A stretch of 64,000 nt of DNA from contig JACTNB010000036.1 of NCBI GenBank assembly GCA_014584345.1, positions 186,001-250,000 of the forward strand, written 5' to 3'. Made by a program: the position numbers and the translations under genes. Positions 26,535 through 40,179 of this stretch are shown here, one piece after another. Below the pieces are notes generated by a model. The model searched no databases. It was given only the letters and a program-made list of their open reading frames with translations, and was not told the origin of the DNA. The stretch comes from Planctomycetota bacterium. Its GTDB lineage: Bacteria > Planctomycetota > Planctomycetia > Planctomycetales > Planctomycetaceae. Position 1 is the first letter of the stretch. Each line of letters opens with the position of its first letter.

Positions 26535-26909
26535 ATGAATCCCAGATTTGTGACCAAGACGATCCACGCCTACCTCGACTATCCTGTGGCAGCAGCACTC
26601 ATGGGACTTCCGTTCCTGCTGGGGTTGGGTAGTTCAAACTCTCTCGCCCTGTGGCTTTCGGTCGGAACCGGAGTCGCCGCCTTGCTGCTCACGATTCTGA
26701 CCGATCACAAGACAGGTCTGATTCGTGTGCTACCGTACTCCGTCCATTTGGCAGTCGATGCCCTCGTCGGTGTCGTGTTCGTCATCGCCCCGTTCGTGTT
26801 GGGGTTCACTGGAATCGATGCAGCATTCTACTGGATCAACGCTGCTGCCGTGCTGACCGTCGTCAGCCTGCACAAGCCCGAAGAAGCACTGACACCGGCA
26901 ATGGCGTGA
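26535..26909 (+). CDS. SPW-repeat-like small membrane protein
   Basis: A 124-residue protein with four hydrophobic segments (around 18-38, 40-58, 70-90 and 95-112), a fold like the SPW/vitamin K epoxide-type small membrane proteins. ATG 26535 has CGGAG upstream, and the long extension to 26388 overlaps the YHS gene. As third gene of the sigma-54 operon it may place the redox response at the membrane. Its function is not known. Confidence 0.75.
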   Translation: MNPRFVTKTIHAYLDYPVAAALMGLPFLLGLGSSNSLALWLSVGTGVAALLLTILTDHKTGLIRVLPYSVHLAVDALVGVVFVIAPFVLGFTGIDAAFYWINAAAVLTVVSLHKPEEALTPAMA

Positions 26910-26964
26910 CACTGAGCGGTCACCGGTTGAGACCACTTCCTCTCAGCCGGTGGACCGCATCACT

Positions 26965-27483
26965 TCAGACATCAATAGCGTTGTCATCGACGCTCATCCC
27001 GCAGATCGTGCAGTGAAGCAACCCACCACGCTTCAATGCAGCAAAGTCCTTTCTGCTGACGATACAGCGTTCAGCCTTTGGACATTCACGCACGTGAAAA
27101 TGATTGATTCCGATCAACGGAATGTTGTGGCATCGAACTGGCTCGACTCCACAGTTTTCCATCGCCTGTTGCCACTCGATGCCGTGTGGTCTGATCTCTT
27201 TGCCATGCAAGTGAAATGCAACGATGTGGCACGCCTCATGAATGATCGTTTCTCGACGTTGCACAAGAGTAGCTCGCTCCCAAATCATCGGGCTGATGCG
27301 GATACGTCCACGAGGCGGACACGCTCCGTAACCTGCATCGGCGAACTTCCGAACGAACCTCTTGTTCCACCGCACTCGGATCATACTCGACAAGTAGCTC
27401 ACGTCGTTTCGTTCGAGGGCAAAGTCGATCCAGTCACGAATCATTTCATGGCCTGTCAGATGTATCTCCTCATACACGGGCAA
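26965..27483 (-). CDS. SprT-like zinc metallopeptidase
   Basis: A 172-residue protein of the SprT family. The zinc-binding HEACHIVAFH, a third histidine in RPHGIEWQQAM, and a C-terminal zinc-ribbon half with HCTICG are visible. Eukaryotic SPRTN relatives cut DNA-protein crosslinks. The bacterial role is mostly unknown. The start overlaps the end of the coiled-coil membrane protein gene by 14 bases, so the two form an operon. Confidence 0.87.
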   Translation of the reverse strand: MPVYEEIHLTGHEMIRDWIDFALERNDVSYLSSMIRVRWNKRFVRKFADAGYGACPPRGRIRISPMIWERATLVQRRETIIHEACHIVAFHLHGKEIRPHGIEWQQAMENCGVEPVRCHNIPLIGINHFHVRECPKAERCIVSRKDFAALKRGGLLHCTICGMSVDDNAIDV

Positions 27484-28609
27484 CGAACTTCTGAATGGGA
27501 GGATGCTGGTTGAGAAACCCGTTGATCAACGAACGCATCTCTTCCATCGTCGCCTGAAACAGTTTTGTCGCCTGTCGTCGCTTCTCTTCGATCTCAGCAT
27601 TTTCTGCATCGATCTGCTGATTGGCCTTTGCGACCTTGGATTCTTCGAGTTGCTTCTTGTTGTTCCACTCTTCTAATTTGCGACGGTTGTTTTGTTCTTG
27701 CTGGCGTACCGAATCTTCCCGACTCTGCTCCGCCTTCATGAGCAAATCTCGTCGGTCGTTCTGGCCCCTGAAATACTTCAGCAGCAAATAGCCGCCGCCC
27801 AGACAGAGCATCCCGTAAAACAGAGCAGACCCGCCGACCCCTTTCCCATCACCTGCTACTATCATGGACAGAACAATTGCGAGTCCCATCACACCGATTG
27901 CGGAGAGACAACCACCACATCCTGCTTGAAACACGGCCTTGTTGTCTGCTTCGTTTGCCTTGGTTTCCAAGGCAGTCTTCTTTGGCGGTGGTGGAGTAGG
28001 AGGTTGCTCCCGAAACTCCTTCGGCAACTTGACGTGGTGCTTCTTAGGAAACGCCTTTTCCGCATTGAACCCGATGGCTCGTCGCTCGTAGTAGACACCA
28101 AGCAACTGTTCGAACTCTTCGAGTTCTTTGAACTGCTCCATCGAAAGTGAGGTCAGCACTCCCTTGGCTCGTGTCAGTAACGAATCGAAGTGCTTTTTGT
28201 CGGCGAGGTCTGTCAGGTCAGCCGTCGAGAAACCGTTCTCTGGTCGGTCCAGAATCTCGAACAACCGCTTCATGCCGAAAGCCGCAGCGATTGCATCGCC
28301 CTCTGCCTCGGTCTCGTCGAGGAACTTCTCGAACTTGAAGATGGCCTCCTTGAGTTCACGTTCTCTCTGAACTTGCCCAAAGTGAGTCGCCTGCATGTGG
28401 GCGATCTGGTCGAGCTTGCTCACCATGTGGCCGAGGAACTGATTTGTGCGGCACGCTTCACTATGAACCTGAGCAAGGATCTGGTTTGTCTGAAATTGTT
28501 GGACGTTCTGAGCGACCAAGAGTCCGATCTTGGCTGCGTCGGTCATCTTCCGACGCCGGATCTCCTTTTGATATTCGTTATCCCGTCGAATCAGATCGTA
28601 GTCACTCAT
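27470..28609 (-). CDS. Coiled-coil protein with two membrane segments
   Basis: A 379-residue protein. Residues 1-130 are helical and charged, then a globular region, a proline-rich linker (EQPPTPPPPKK) near 205, two hydrophobic segments at about 230-285 and a long charged coiled coil to the end. No enzymatic motif is seen. The arrangement suggests a membrane-anchored scaffold with cytoplasmic coiled coils. It is coupled to a SprT-like peptidase gene. I do not recognise a family. Confidence 0.75.
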   Translation of the reverse strand: MSDYDLIRRDNEYQKEIRRRKMTDAAKIGLLVAQNVQQFQTNQILAQVHSEACRTNQFLGHMVSKLDQIAHMQATHFGQVQRERELKEAIFKFEKFLDETEAEGDAIAAAFGMKRLFEILDRPENGFSTADLTDLADKKHFDSLLTRAKGVLTSLSMEQFKELEEFEQLLGVYYERRAIGFNAEKAFPKKHHVKLPKEFREQPPTPPPPKKTALETKANEADNKAVFQAGCGGCLSAIGVMGLAIVLSMIVAGDGKGVGGSALFYGMLCLGGGYLLLKYFRGQNDRRDLLMKAEQSREDSVRQQEQNNRRKLEEWNNKKQLEESKVAKANQQIDAENAEIEEKRRQATKLFQATMEEMRSLINGFLNQHPPIQKFVARV

Positions 28610-28799
28610 GCGTTCGTATCGTCCTCTTGGTGTTGTCCGTGATCGAGTTCAGGCGTTGTTGGTCCACAATCTCCTCAATCCTTTGAGCGGGGGCTGACGC
28701 TGAGATGGCTCATTTTGGACCATGACTTCACGCATTCTTCATAGAGACGTGAGCCAATCATCGGTCGGGATTCGCTCCTAAAGGTGAAGGAGAACTACC

Positions 28800-29258
28800 A
28801 TGACAGTCGAACACCTACCGAGCCTGCTCCGATTGCTCGCTGACCCAATCACGCCGCATACGTCGCTCGAACTATGGGAACGAATCACCGCATTCGGCTG
28901 GGACGAGTGCGTATCGTGCCTGATGCAGGAGCTTGAGACTGGCGAACCCGACGTGAAACGCCTCGTGATGGGCGTTCTCTGGCAAGAACTCGAACATCTC
29001 GGATCAGAACGGGTTCAGCCGTTTGTTACGCTCATCCTTCCTCTACTCGGCGATTCCGACCGACTTGTTCGCATGGCTGCGGTGCAAGCTGTCCGTGACC
29101 TTCGTCTCGAAGAGTCGTTACCGCAGCTTCACCGGATCGTTTGCGAGGACGAACGACCGCTGGCCGCTGAAGCTTTGGTCGCCCTGATGGAGTTGGACGA
29201 CGATTTGCTCGATGACTTGATCAAAACGGTTCGAGAGAAACTCGACTGTCAGAACTGA
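28800..29258 (+). CDS. HEAT-repeat protein
   Basis: A 152-residue all-helical protein with two to three HEAT-type repeats (LILPLLGDSDRLVRMAAVQA, then LRLEESLPQLHRI, RPLAAEALVALMELDDD). These act in protein binding. AAGGTGAAGGAG precedes the ATG. The GGACCAT motif lies 83 bases upstream. It is convergent with the next gene with no gap. Confidence 0.75.
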   Translation: MTVEHLPSLLRLLADPITPHTSLELWERITAFGWDECVSCLMQELETGEPDVKRLVMGVLWQELEHLGSERVQPFVTLILPLLGDSDRLVRMAAVQAVRDLRLEESLPQLHRIVCEDERPLAAEALVALMELDDDLLDDLIKTVREKLDCQN

Positions 29259-29708
29259 TCATCGTCCCATTCGGATGACGATCCACTTTGAGCCAGTCCA
29301 TTGCCACCAATTGTTTTCGTGCCAGTGGGCATCGCATTGAGGACAACGGAATGGTTTATTGGCTTTCACACGAACTGGCTGCTGGCAACCGGGACAGTTT
29401 GTGTTCGGCTTCCGACCCGTCACCCGGACTTGCTCACTGTCGTTGTTCAGCGGGGTGCCAAGTGAATCGTAAAATGGGTCACCGCCGCTACGTTTTATTG
29501 CGTCATGAGCCTTTGGATCAACCAGCTTCACAAAGCCGTTCGTGAATAGCCTCGATCCCTGCCAAAAGAGGAACAACGTCCCGAAGAACACGGGCAGCAC
29601 GATGATCGCCCACGGTGCGAGGATCAACGCAAGTATGATTCCAGCGGGCGAACAAAGCAGCAGGAACCGGAGTTGAATCAGCCAGTGCGGTGTGCGGTCG
29701 TTGGGCAA
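29259..29708 (-). CDS. Membrane protein with C-terminal zinc ribbon
   Basis: 149 residues from a TTG at 29708, chosen because AAAGGAG lies eight bases before it. The open frame extends to 29885 but runs back over the zinc-ribbon gene. Two hydrophobic segments lie near 10-55. The C-terminus has NCPGCQQPVRV and FRCPQCDAHWHENNWW, a CxxC/CxxC zinc ribbon. It is the last gene of a three-gene operon. Confidence 0.72.
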   Translation of the reverse strand: MPNDRTPHWLIQLRFLLLCSPAGIILALILAPWAIIVLPVFFGTLFLFWQGSRLFTNGFVKLVDPKAHDAIKRSGGDPFYDSLGTPLNNDSEQVRVTGRKPNTNCPGCQQPVRVKANKPFRCPQCDAHWHENNWWQWTGSKWIVIRMGR

Positions 29709-29730
29709 GCGTGTCTCCTTTGGTAGCGGC

Positions 29731-29941
<211 letters not shown>

Positions 29942-29949
<8 letters not shown>

Positions 29950-31360
29950 CTCGATCAGCCTCCAAGAGTCCGTCGAGAAGATTTGCCGCTTCCTGAGCCT
30001 TGGTCGAACGAAAACCGCTGTTCACAAGTGATCCGTCGAGCAGTTCCGTCAAAACGGAGTCGCATAGACGCTCAAGCTTTGATCGTTCATCTGGCGAAGC
30101 CGTCGAAATCTGGCTCGCCAATCCAGAGAACACCGAGCTTTCAACTTCAGAATGGTTTTGGCTGCGGAGAAGGTAGAGGCACGCCAAAACACGGACTTCA
30201 TTGCAAAATTGATCCGTTTGATCGTGGCAAAGTGCCAAGTCCGCAAGTACCGACTCACCTTGCGAAAGCTTCAGCCCCAAAGCAGCCCGAAACAACCGGG
30301 CATCGGGAAACGAAACAAGCTGGTCATCTTCGAACGACCAGCCTCCCTGAACGGCTTCTTGCTCATCAAATGGCTCGCTGAATTGGACGCAGACATTGAC
30401 CGCTTCCATTGCCTTTGTGTGCTTACCTGCCGCTGCATGGGAGACCGCCAGCCGAAACAGAAGGGCATCACAACCGCAATCGGGTGTGCCAGTGGGAATG
30501 AGGTCTTCACCGTGACTGATCTCCATGATGGCATGATTCAGACGCAACACTTTATCGCTGAGTCCAAACCACTTATGCCAATCGAGGAGTGACATCAATT
30601 GTCCGGTTGCCGTCAGTGGCTTTGGGTGATCGCTTCCGTCTTGAACACCATCCCAGCAACGCTGAAGGTATGCAGCAGCTTTCACGAACTGCCCAGCATC
30701 GAAATAGAGCCAGCCAATCCAGCCGTGCAAACGTGTCAGGTCAAGTGAGCATGACCAATGGGTTCTTGCTGAGAGCAGTCCGGCTTCAAGCATGTCGGCG
30801 GCAAGCTTGGTGTCGCCGACTAGGTAGAGAGCCAATGAGATCTTGTCTCGTGCAATACCGGTCAGGTCGATTATGGCAATGTCGCATTGAGGCAGAACGG
30901 CCACATCAAGTTCTGCGACTCCAAACAACGCCCATACCCTGTCGTCAATATCAGGGATACTCACTTCAACTTCCCCAACGGTCAGTACAGGGCATGGTTG
31001 CACCGCTGAATCGAGGAACGCCTTCAAGTGAGCGATAACCGACTGTGCGTTTGCTTCAGCGTGGACACAGCACGACTCTTTGGTCGGGAAACCGTCCTGC
31101 CAGAAAACATCGCTGTACAAACACCCCAGCAGAAAATGTGCAGCGGGCGACCATTCGGTTCGCTCACCCTGCGTAAGGCTACCGAGAAGCCCTTCCAGCT
31201 TCAGTGCGGACTCTTCTGTCAGCCGTCCGCCATCACTGGTGGCGATCTCCTGAAACAGTTCTTGAGACGATTTGGTCACGTGGCTGCATCCTGATCGGGT
31301 GAAAACTCCTTGCTCTATCGGGTTGAGCGAGTGCCGAGCCTCTGGTGGCTCAGCCTTCAC
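29942..31360 (-). CDS. TPR-like helical hypothetical protein
   Basis: A 472-residue protein, mostly helix pairs. Several TPR-like stretches are visible (GWIGWLYFDAGQFVKAAAYL, FRLAVSHAAAGKHTKAMEAV). No catalytic motif, signal peptide or membrane segment. The exact start is uncertain: GTG codons near residues 18 and 27 are alternatives. It is the first gene of an operon with two zinc-ribbon genes and is divergent from the ECF sigma gene. Likely a protein-interaction module. Confidence 0.65.
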
Positions 31361-31484
31361 GGAAATCTCGCAATTCGCTTTCGGCGTGAGCTACTCGCCT
31401 CCCGGCACTCGCCCTTCTTGATGGAGGCGGACCAAACCGGACCCCGTTGTTCGCCCACAAAGGGATCGTGCAGCGGAGAGCGGT

Positions 31485-32062
31485 TTGGGACACACCACGG
31501 ACTTACAGAACGAATTGCGGCGGCTTAGCGAGGGGTGCCCCGAATCTCGACGCACCATCGTGGAGCTTTGCTGCCAACGACTTCGGACAATGGCAAGACG
31601 AATGCTGAAGAGCTACGGACATGTGCAGCGGTGGTCCGACACGGACGATGTGTTGCAAGCGAGTCTATTGCGACTCCATCGAGCCTTAGCGTCCGTGCAA
31701 CCGGAATCAGTACGGAAGTTTTACGGACTGGCGGCGACTCAGATTCGGCGTGAACTGATCGATCTCGCTCGAAGTCAATACGGCCCGCAAGGGATCGGTA
31801 CCAAGCACGACAGCGATGGCGGCAATGCATCGGAACGATGCGAAGATCCCTTTGAGCCGGAATCGCTCGCCGCATGGACGGAGTTCCATGAAGCGGTCGA
31901 GGCACTGCCCGAAGCGGAAAAGGAAGTCGTCAGCCTGCTTTGGTACGACGGCCTCAATCAGTCCGAAGCTGCCCGTGTGCTTGGCATTTCCCTCGCCACG
32001 CTGAAGCGTCGTTGGGTTTCGGCCCGTCTCCTCCTGAAAGAACAACTCGCAGGAGGACTATC

Positions 32063-32066
<4 letters not shown>
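31485..32066 (+). CDS. ECF-family RNA polymerase sigma factor
   Basis: A 193-residue sigma factor with region 2 (RRTIVELCCQRLRTMARRML, then WSDTDDVLQASLLRLHRA) and region 4 with its HTH (ALPEAEKEVVSLLWYDGL, LNQSEAARVLGISLATLKRR). The kinase gene overlaps its stop (TTGA), the planctomycete-type ECF sigma plus Ser/Thr kinase module. Control is probably by phosphorylation rather than a classic anti-sigma. The start is TTG. The leader holds GCGGACCAAACCGGACC, two GGACC copies of the element's shared motif. Confidence 0.88.
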
Positions 32067-33778
<1,712 letters not shown>

Positions 33779-33877
33779 GCACTTCTAAGAGAACTCAGCT
33801 TGCTCGATCCCCTTCCTTGAAGTAGACTTCTTCACCTGTAGTTAGTATCACAACTCTCGTTGGTCGGGAGGCAACAC

Positions 33878-36143
<2,266 letters not shown>

Positions 36144-36214
36144 GTTCGCACCTTTCCTGAATCTCAATTGTCGCCTTGATCACCCTGCCCCACACCCGCC
36201 ACTTCCGCGATTCC

Positions 36215-36697
36215 TCACCCCAAGCTGGCATTCACATTCGCCGAGCCCACGTGAAACGCAGAGGCAAACGAGACCCGCAACCGCGTGCTCGACGCGGGCG
36301 TGTATTCCACCGCCCGCGCGATCGCTCGCCCATGCTCCGATACCTTTTCCAGTTGCTGGCTCGTCAATGCTGTCGAAACGCTGTCCACGCCCAGGACATC
36401 ACCCACTTCGTAAACCGCTCCCGCCACATCGAACTCGTACACCGAGAGCGGGCTCACATCGACCGAAATCGGCTCCTGTTCACCCGCCGGCGATGCCTGA
36501 TGCGCCACCCCCAGAAACACTCCCGCGAATCCCTCCTGCGTCGTCGCCAGGTCGGTATCCCACGGAAAGTCCGACGCGGGCTTCGCGTTGTCCCCATCCA
36601 GAAACACCAAATCCCCCGCCCCGATCACCGTCGCCCCGTCCACCCGCACCTTCTGCAACTGCACCTGACCGCTACGAAACCGAAGTCGATTCGACAT
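36215..36697 (-). CDS. Phage capsid cement/decoration-like protein
   Basis: A 160-residue beta-rich protein with VIGAGDLVFLDGDNAKPASD, FAGVFLGVAHQAS, VYEFDVAGAVYEVGDVLGVD and a C-terminal SSTRLRVSFASA segment. The pattern resembles DUF2190-like cement proteins that stabilise heads. Its place between the protease and the capsid gene agrees with that. No sequence motif is decisive, so the family call rests partly on gene order. Confidence 0.6.
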   Translation of the reverse strand: MSNRLRFRSGQVQLQKVRVDGATVIGAGDLVFLDGDNAKPASDFPWDTDLATTQEGFAGVFLGVAHQASPAGEQEPISVDVSPLSVYEFDVAGAVYEVGDVLGVDSVSTALTSQQLEKVSEHGRAIARAVEYTPASSTRLRVSFASAFHVGSANVNASLG

Positions 36698-36787
36698 CTG
36701 CCTGTTCCTTCTCTTGGATCACTCATGTCCGGGCAGACACCTCGTCCGCCACGCCCCCTTCCCTCAACGCCGGTCTCCTCCCGGAAA

Positions 36788-37885
36788 TCAACGCTTGATC
36801 GCGCGAATGAACCGCGCGTCCTCCACTCCCGACTGCTCCTCCGCGCGCCCTCGGCTTTCCGGCAGCCGCCTGTCCCGACCCAGCCACCACCGAGAACGCT
36901 CGGATATCAACTCGCGTTGACTACGCTCCTCCAGCGACTGCACCAGTTGACGAAACTCCGGTGTCACCGCCTCCGGGGGCAAGCGTGATTCCCTCAACAG
37001 ACGTTCGCCCCGTTCGCGGTTTTCCCGCAGACGGCACACCGCGCCATAGCGCTGCAGCAGTCGCCGATAACGCCGCTGCAGGGACTCCAGTACCGCTCCA
37101 TCCGCCCGTTCCCGCTGCCCACCTCCAGCGGGTCCGCTCCAGTCCACCAGGGCGCCCGCGTCCGACTCCAGCCGTTCCGACTCGCCCGTCAATCGTGGCC
37201 CCAGCGAGGCGTCCCGTTCCCAGGCCAGACATTCCCACGTTTCTCCGGTTACTCCCTCCCCGGGACGGGTCACGATCAGGATGCTCCCCTCCCGGGTCGC
37301 CACGCGCCGGGGAGAACCCGGCCGTTCCGCCAGCAACGCATCGAGTCGGCTCAGCTCGGCTTCCCAGCTGCCGGGCACCTGTTCCGCAGGCAGGGCGGCT
37401 TCCCGTTGTTCCTGTAGCGTCAATGTGGTCGCCGGGAACACAACCGCGTCCACGCTGATCACCTCGTCGATCCGCTCGACTATCTGCTTGTCCGCGCTCC
37501 GCGCCGCCAGCACGACATGGCTCATCCCCACGGAAACCGAGTTCCCCTCGGCCAGAGCCAGAAAGGTCCGACCCGATTCCGTATCGAGCACGTCGATGTC
37601 TCCCCGGATCCGGCCGGCTTCGTAACGCACATTCGCGATGGAACCGACCAGGTCGCGGGCACTCCGCTCCAGCGGGCGGGAGATGTTCGCTGCATGATCC
37701 AGGAACACCGGACGCCCCTCGTACAATCCGACCGCCTCCCGAAGCGCCGACTCGGTATAGGTATAGCCATTCCGCGAATGGCGACCCGTCAATGCCACGT
37801 TCCGCACTTGCCGGCGCGCCCGATCCACGCGCGAATCCTCGCGCCAGTCACCAATCCGTTCGTTCAACCGTTCCACCGTTCCCAT
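36788..37885 (-). CDS. Phage prohead (capsid maturation) protease-like protein
   Basis: A 365-residue protein. The N-terminal half resembles phage prohead proteases: ALTGRHSRNGYTYTESALRE, EGRPVFLDHAANISRPLERS and SVSVGMSHVVLAARS, with the histidine after FLD and the serine in SVSVG as possible catalytic residues. The C-terminal half is charged and coiled, as in scaffold-fused proteases. Its ATG overlaps the portal stop by one base (TAATG). Confidence 0.65.
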   Translation of the reverse strand: MGTVERLNERIGDWREDSRVDRARRQVRNVALTGRHSRNGYTYTESALREAVGLYEGRPVFLDHAANISRPLERSARDLVGSIANVRYEAGRIRGDIDVLDTESGRTFLALAEGNSVSVGMSHVVLAARSADKQIVERIDEVISVDAVVFPATTLTLQEQREAALPAEQVPGSWEAELSRLDALLAERPGSPRRVATREGSILIVTRPGEGVTGETWECLAWERDASLGPRLTGESERLESDAGALVDWSGPAGGGQRERADGAVLESLQRRYRRLLQRYGAVCRLRENRERGERLLRESRLPPEAVTPEFRQLVQSLEERSQRELISERSRWWLGRDRRLPESRGRAEEQSGVEDARFIRAIKR

Positions 37886-39315
37886 TACATCTCCCCCCTA
37901 GCTGGCTCGAGTTGTCCCGTCTCCAACGTCCGCTCCCGTTCCGGTGCGGTTTGTTCCCGCTCGCTCGCGATCTCCGTACGCATCGTGCGCGGGTCCAATT
38001 GCTCGCGCCGTTGCACTTCCGCCCGGCTCAGCACCCCTGCACGAATCAGTTCCACGTCCGCCTGCCGCTCTCGGGGACGATCCCGACTGATCAGTTCCGG
38101 ATACGACCAGCGCGATTCCACCTGGGCGAGTTGTTCCGAACCGATCAGTCCCAGGCGCTCCGCCTCGGACATCACCTCGCGCCATAAAGCGGTGAAGGCA
38201 CGCGTGAAGAACCGCTGTTCGCTCTGGAACAGCTTCACCGCCGGGCCTTCCGCCACCATCGTCGAGGCATAGTTCCCGTTGGCTGCGTCCGATGTCAGCA
38301 TGAATTCCGGAATCCCCGCCCCGGCGGCGATGCCCAGTAGAATCATCCGGCCCAAAGGGACCGCGTCTCCGAAATTCGTGTCCGGTTGCAGGTACTTGAT
38401 CTCGGTCCCGGCCGAGGTCGTCAAGATTGTCCCCGGACGAATGCGTTCGTGTCGCGGGTCCGTCAGACGCCCATCGCTTCCTCCCTGAGCCCCCTCCGCA
38501 ACCGCCCGTGCCTGGGCAGGCCCCCCCTGCACGCGACGCCAGAGCACTATCGAAGCCTGCAGTTTGCGGGCCTGCAACTCGGTTTCCTGCCATTGCAGGA
38601 ATCGCTCCAGCGGTTCCAGAATCGAAGCAAAAAAACTCCGGCCCCGCTTTTCGTTCGAATCGGTCCCGTACTTGGTATGCAGGATTTCTTCCGCCGGTAT
38701 CCGTTCCTGCAACTCCCCATTGACGGGACTCACCTTCAAATAGGCACGCGGGCTTTCGATGTCTCCCGGTTCCGTTTCAATCCCCCCACTCTCGGGACTG
38801 CCGGACGGGGAATCGATCCATTCGGGATCGATGAACCGGACCCGCGGGGGCCACTCGGACTGCGGAAATATCCGCAAAAAACATTCCCCATCGCGCCAGA
38901 CACGCCGGGCATATTCCACGTAAGAGAAATGACCCCGGTTCGCGTCGAGAAACTCTTGCCACAAGCAGGAGACCATTTCCCCGGCATCACAGCCTGACTC
39001 CTGGACGCTCGCAGGGCACGAGGCAAACGTCAACTGCAACCCTTCTCCCACCACATATGCTTCGAGCAGGCGCAGTATGTTGCGGGCATGCGGATTCTCG
39101 AGCACCATCCGCCGCGCCTGCCGTCGCTGCTCGGCTCGCTCGGCGGGAGTCTGGCGCGGCGCATGTTGTCCCAGTAGACGCCAGTCCGCGGCTTCCTCCG
39201 CCACCGGTTGTGTCTGCTGCCGCTCCAGCAATTCCATCATGCGTTCTCGCAACAGGCGTTCGTATTTTGCCTGAATTCGCAGGCAGGCCAGCTTGTCGCT
39301 CCAGTAGGAAAGCAT
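37885..39315 (-). CDS. Phage portal protein (lambda-like family)
   Basis: A 476-residue protein with portal features: an N-terminal basic helix region, ARNILRLLEAYVVGEGLQL, WRDGECFLRIFP, VRFIDPEWIDSP, EILHTKYGTDSNEKRGRSFF, the FLQWQETELQARKLQAS clip helix, and the AAGAGIPEFMLTSDAANGNY segment typical of lambda-type portals. It would form the DNA entry ring of a phage or GTA-like head. It opens the minus-strand head cluster. No terminase gene precedes it: the next gene upstream is a divergent Nudix hydrolase, and the 293 bases between hold nothing recognised. Confidence 0.85.
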   Translation of the reverse strand: MLSYWSDKLACLRIQAKYERLLRERMMELLERQQTQPVAEEAADWRLLGQHAPRQTPAERAEQRRQARRMVLENPHARNILRLLEAYVVGEGLQLTFASCPASVQESGCDAGEMVSCLWQEFLDANRGHFSYVEYARRVWRDGECFLRIFPQSEWPPRVRFIDPEWIDSPSGSPESGGIETEPGDIESPRAYLKVSPVNGELQERIPAEEILHTKYGTDSNEKRGRSFFASILEPLERFLQWQETELQARKLQASIVLWRRVQGGPAQARAVAEGAQGGSDGRLTDPRHERIRPGTILTTSAGTEIKYLQPDTNFGDAVPLGRMILLGIAAGAGIPEFMLTSDAANGNYASTMVAEGPAVKLFQSEQRFFTRAFTALWREVMSEAERLGLIGSEQLAQVESRWSYPELISRDRPRERQADVELIRAGVLSRAEVQRREQLDPRTMRTEIASEREQTAPERERTLETGQLEPARGEM

Positions 39316-39608
39316 TCTGCGTCATCTCCCCGTATGTATTTGCTTTACCCTGTCTCAATAACCCGTTTCGCTTGTCCTTCTATCCCACCCGGGCACGGTG
39401 CGCAAAAATCAGAAAACATCAAACCGCGGGGGCTTCCGAAGGCAGTAACCATTTCCCCCCCCTGCTCTCTCCTGCCGTGTTGAAAGCAGGCGTCGTCCCC
39501 TTGAGACGACAGCCCTGGCCCGCCTCGATACACTGCACAAGGACAGTGGAGCCTCTGGGATGCAGGCCCGCCGATCAAAACCGGACAGGACACGCGGAGT
39601 GAGAACCC

Positions 39609-40118
39609 ATGGAAAGTTTGTATCGCGGGCGTTTTCTCGAACTCGTAAGGGATGGCCACTGGGAATACACGCGGCGCTGTCAGTCGCGCGCCGTCGTCTG
39701 CGCGATCGCCGTCACCGAGACCGACCATGTGCTGCTCGTCGAGCAATATCGTCCCCCGGTCCGCCAGCGCGTGCTGGAATTGCCCGCCGGTCTCGTCGGG
39801 GACGAAGCCGGCCGTGAAGCCGAACCGGATCTGCACGCCATCCAGCGCGAATTGCTGGAGGAAACGGGCTTTCTTTCCTCGGACTGGAAATTTCGCGGCG
39901 AATACGTTTCCTCGGCTGGACTGACCAACGAAACCACTGTGTTTTACGAAGCCCGAAATTGCCGCCGCGCCGGAACGGGGGGTGGGGTGGCCGGGGAAAA
40001 TATTCAAATTCATGAAATTCCCCGGCAACATGCTCCATCCTGGCTGACGGAACGCATACAATCAGGGAAACTGCTGGACGCCAAGATCTGGGCGGGATTG
40101 TGGTTTCTCGACCATTGA
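39609..40118 (+). CDS. Nudix hydrolase (ADP-ribose pyrophosphatase-like)
   Basis: A 169-residue protein. The N-terminus (YRGRFLELVRDGHWEYTRRC) and LLVEQYRPPV followed by LELPAGLVGDE fit the ADP-ribose pyrophosphatase branch. The Nudix box is present, with glycine in LPAGLVGDE and the core RELLEETGF about 16 residues on. A later GLTNETTVFYEA strand completes the fold. It likely hydrolyses nucleoside diphosphate derivatives in the cytoplasm. Next gene follows 62 bases downstream. Confidence 0.9.
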   Translation: MESLYRGRFLELVRDGHWEYTRRCQSRAVVCAIAVTETDHVLLVEQYRPPVRQRVLELPAGLVGDEAGREAEPDLHAIQRELLEETGFLSSDWKFRGEYVSSAGLTNETTVFYEARNCRRAGTGGGVAGENIQIHEIPRQHAPSWLTERIQSGKLLDAKIWAGLWFLDH

Positions 40119-40179
40119 ACATTCCGTCTGGACCATGGGCTGCCGTGTCGCCATCCCTGCCTTTTTTCTGGTGAAAACG

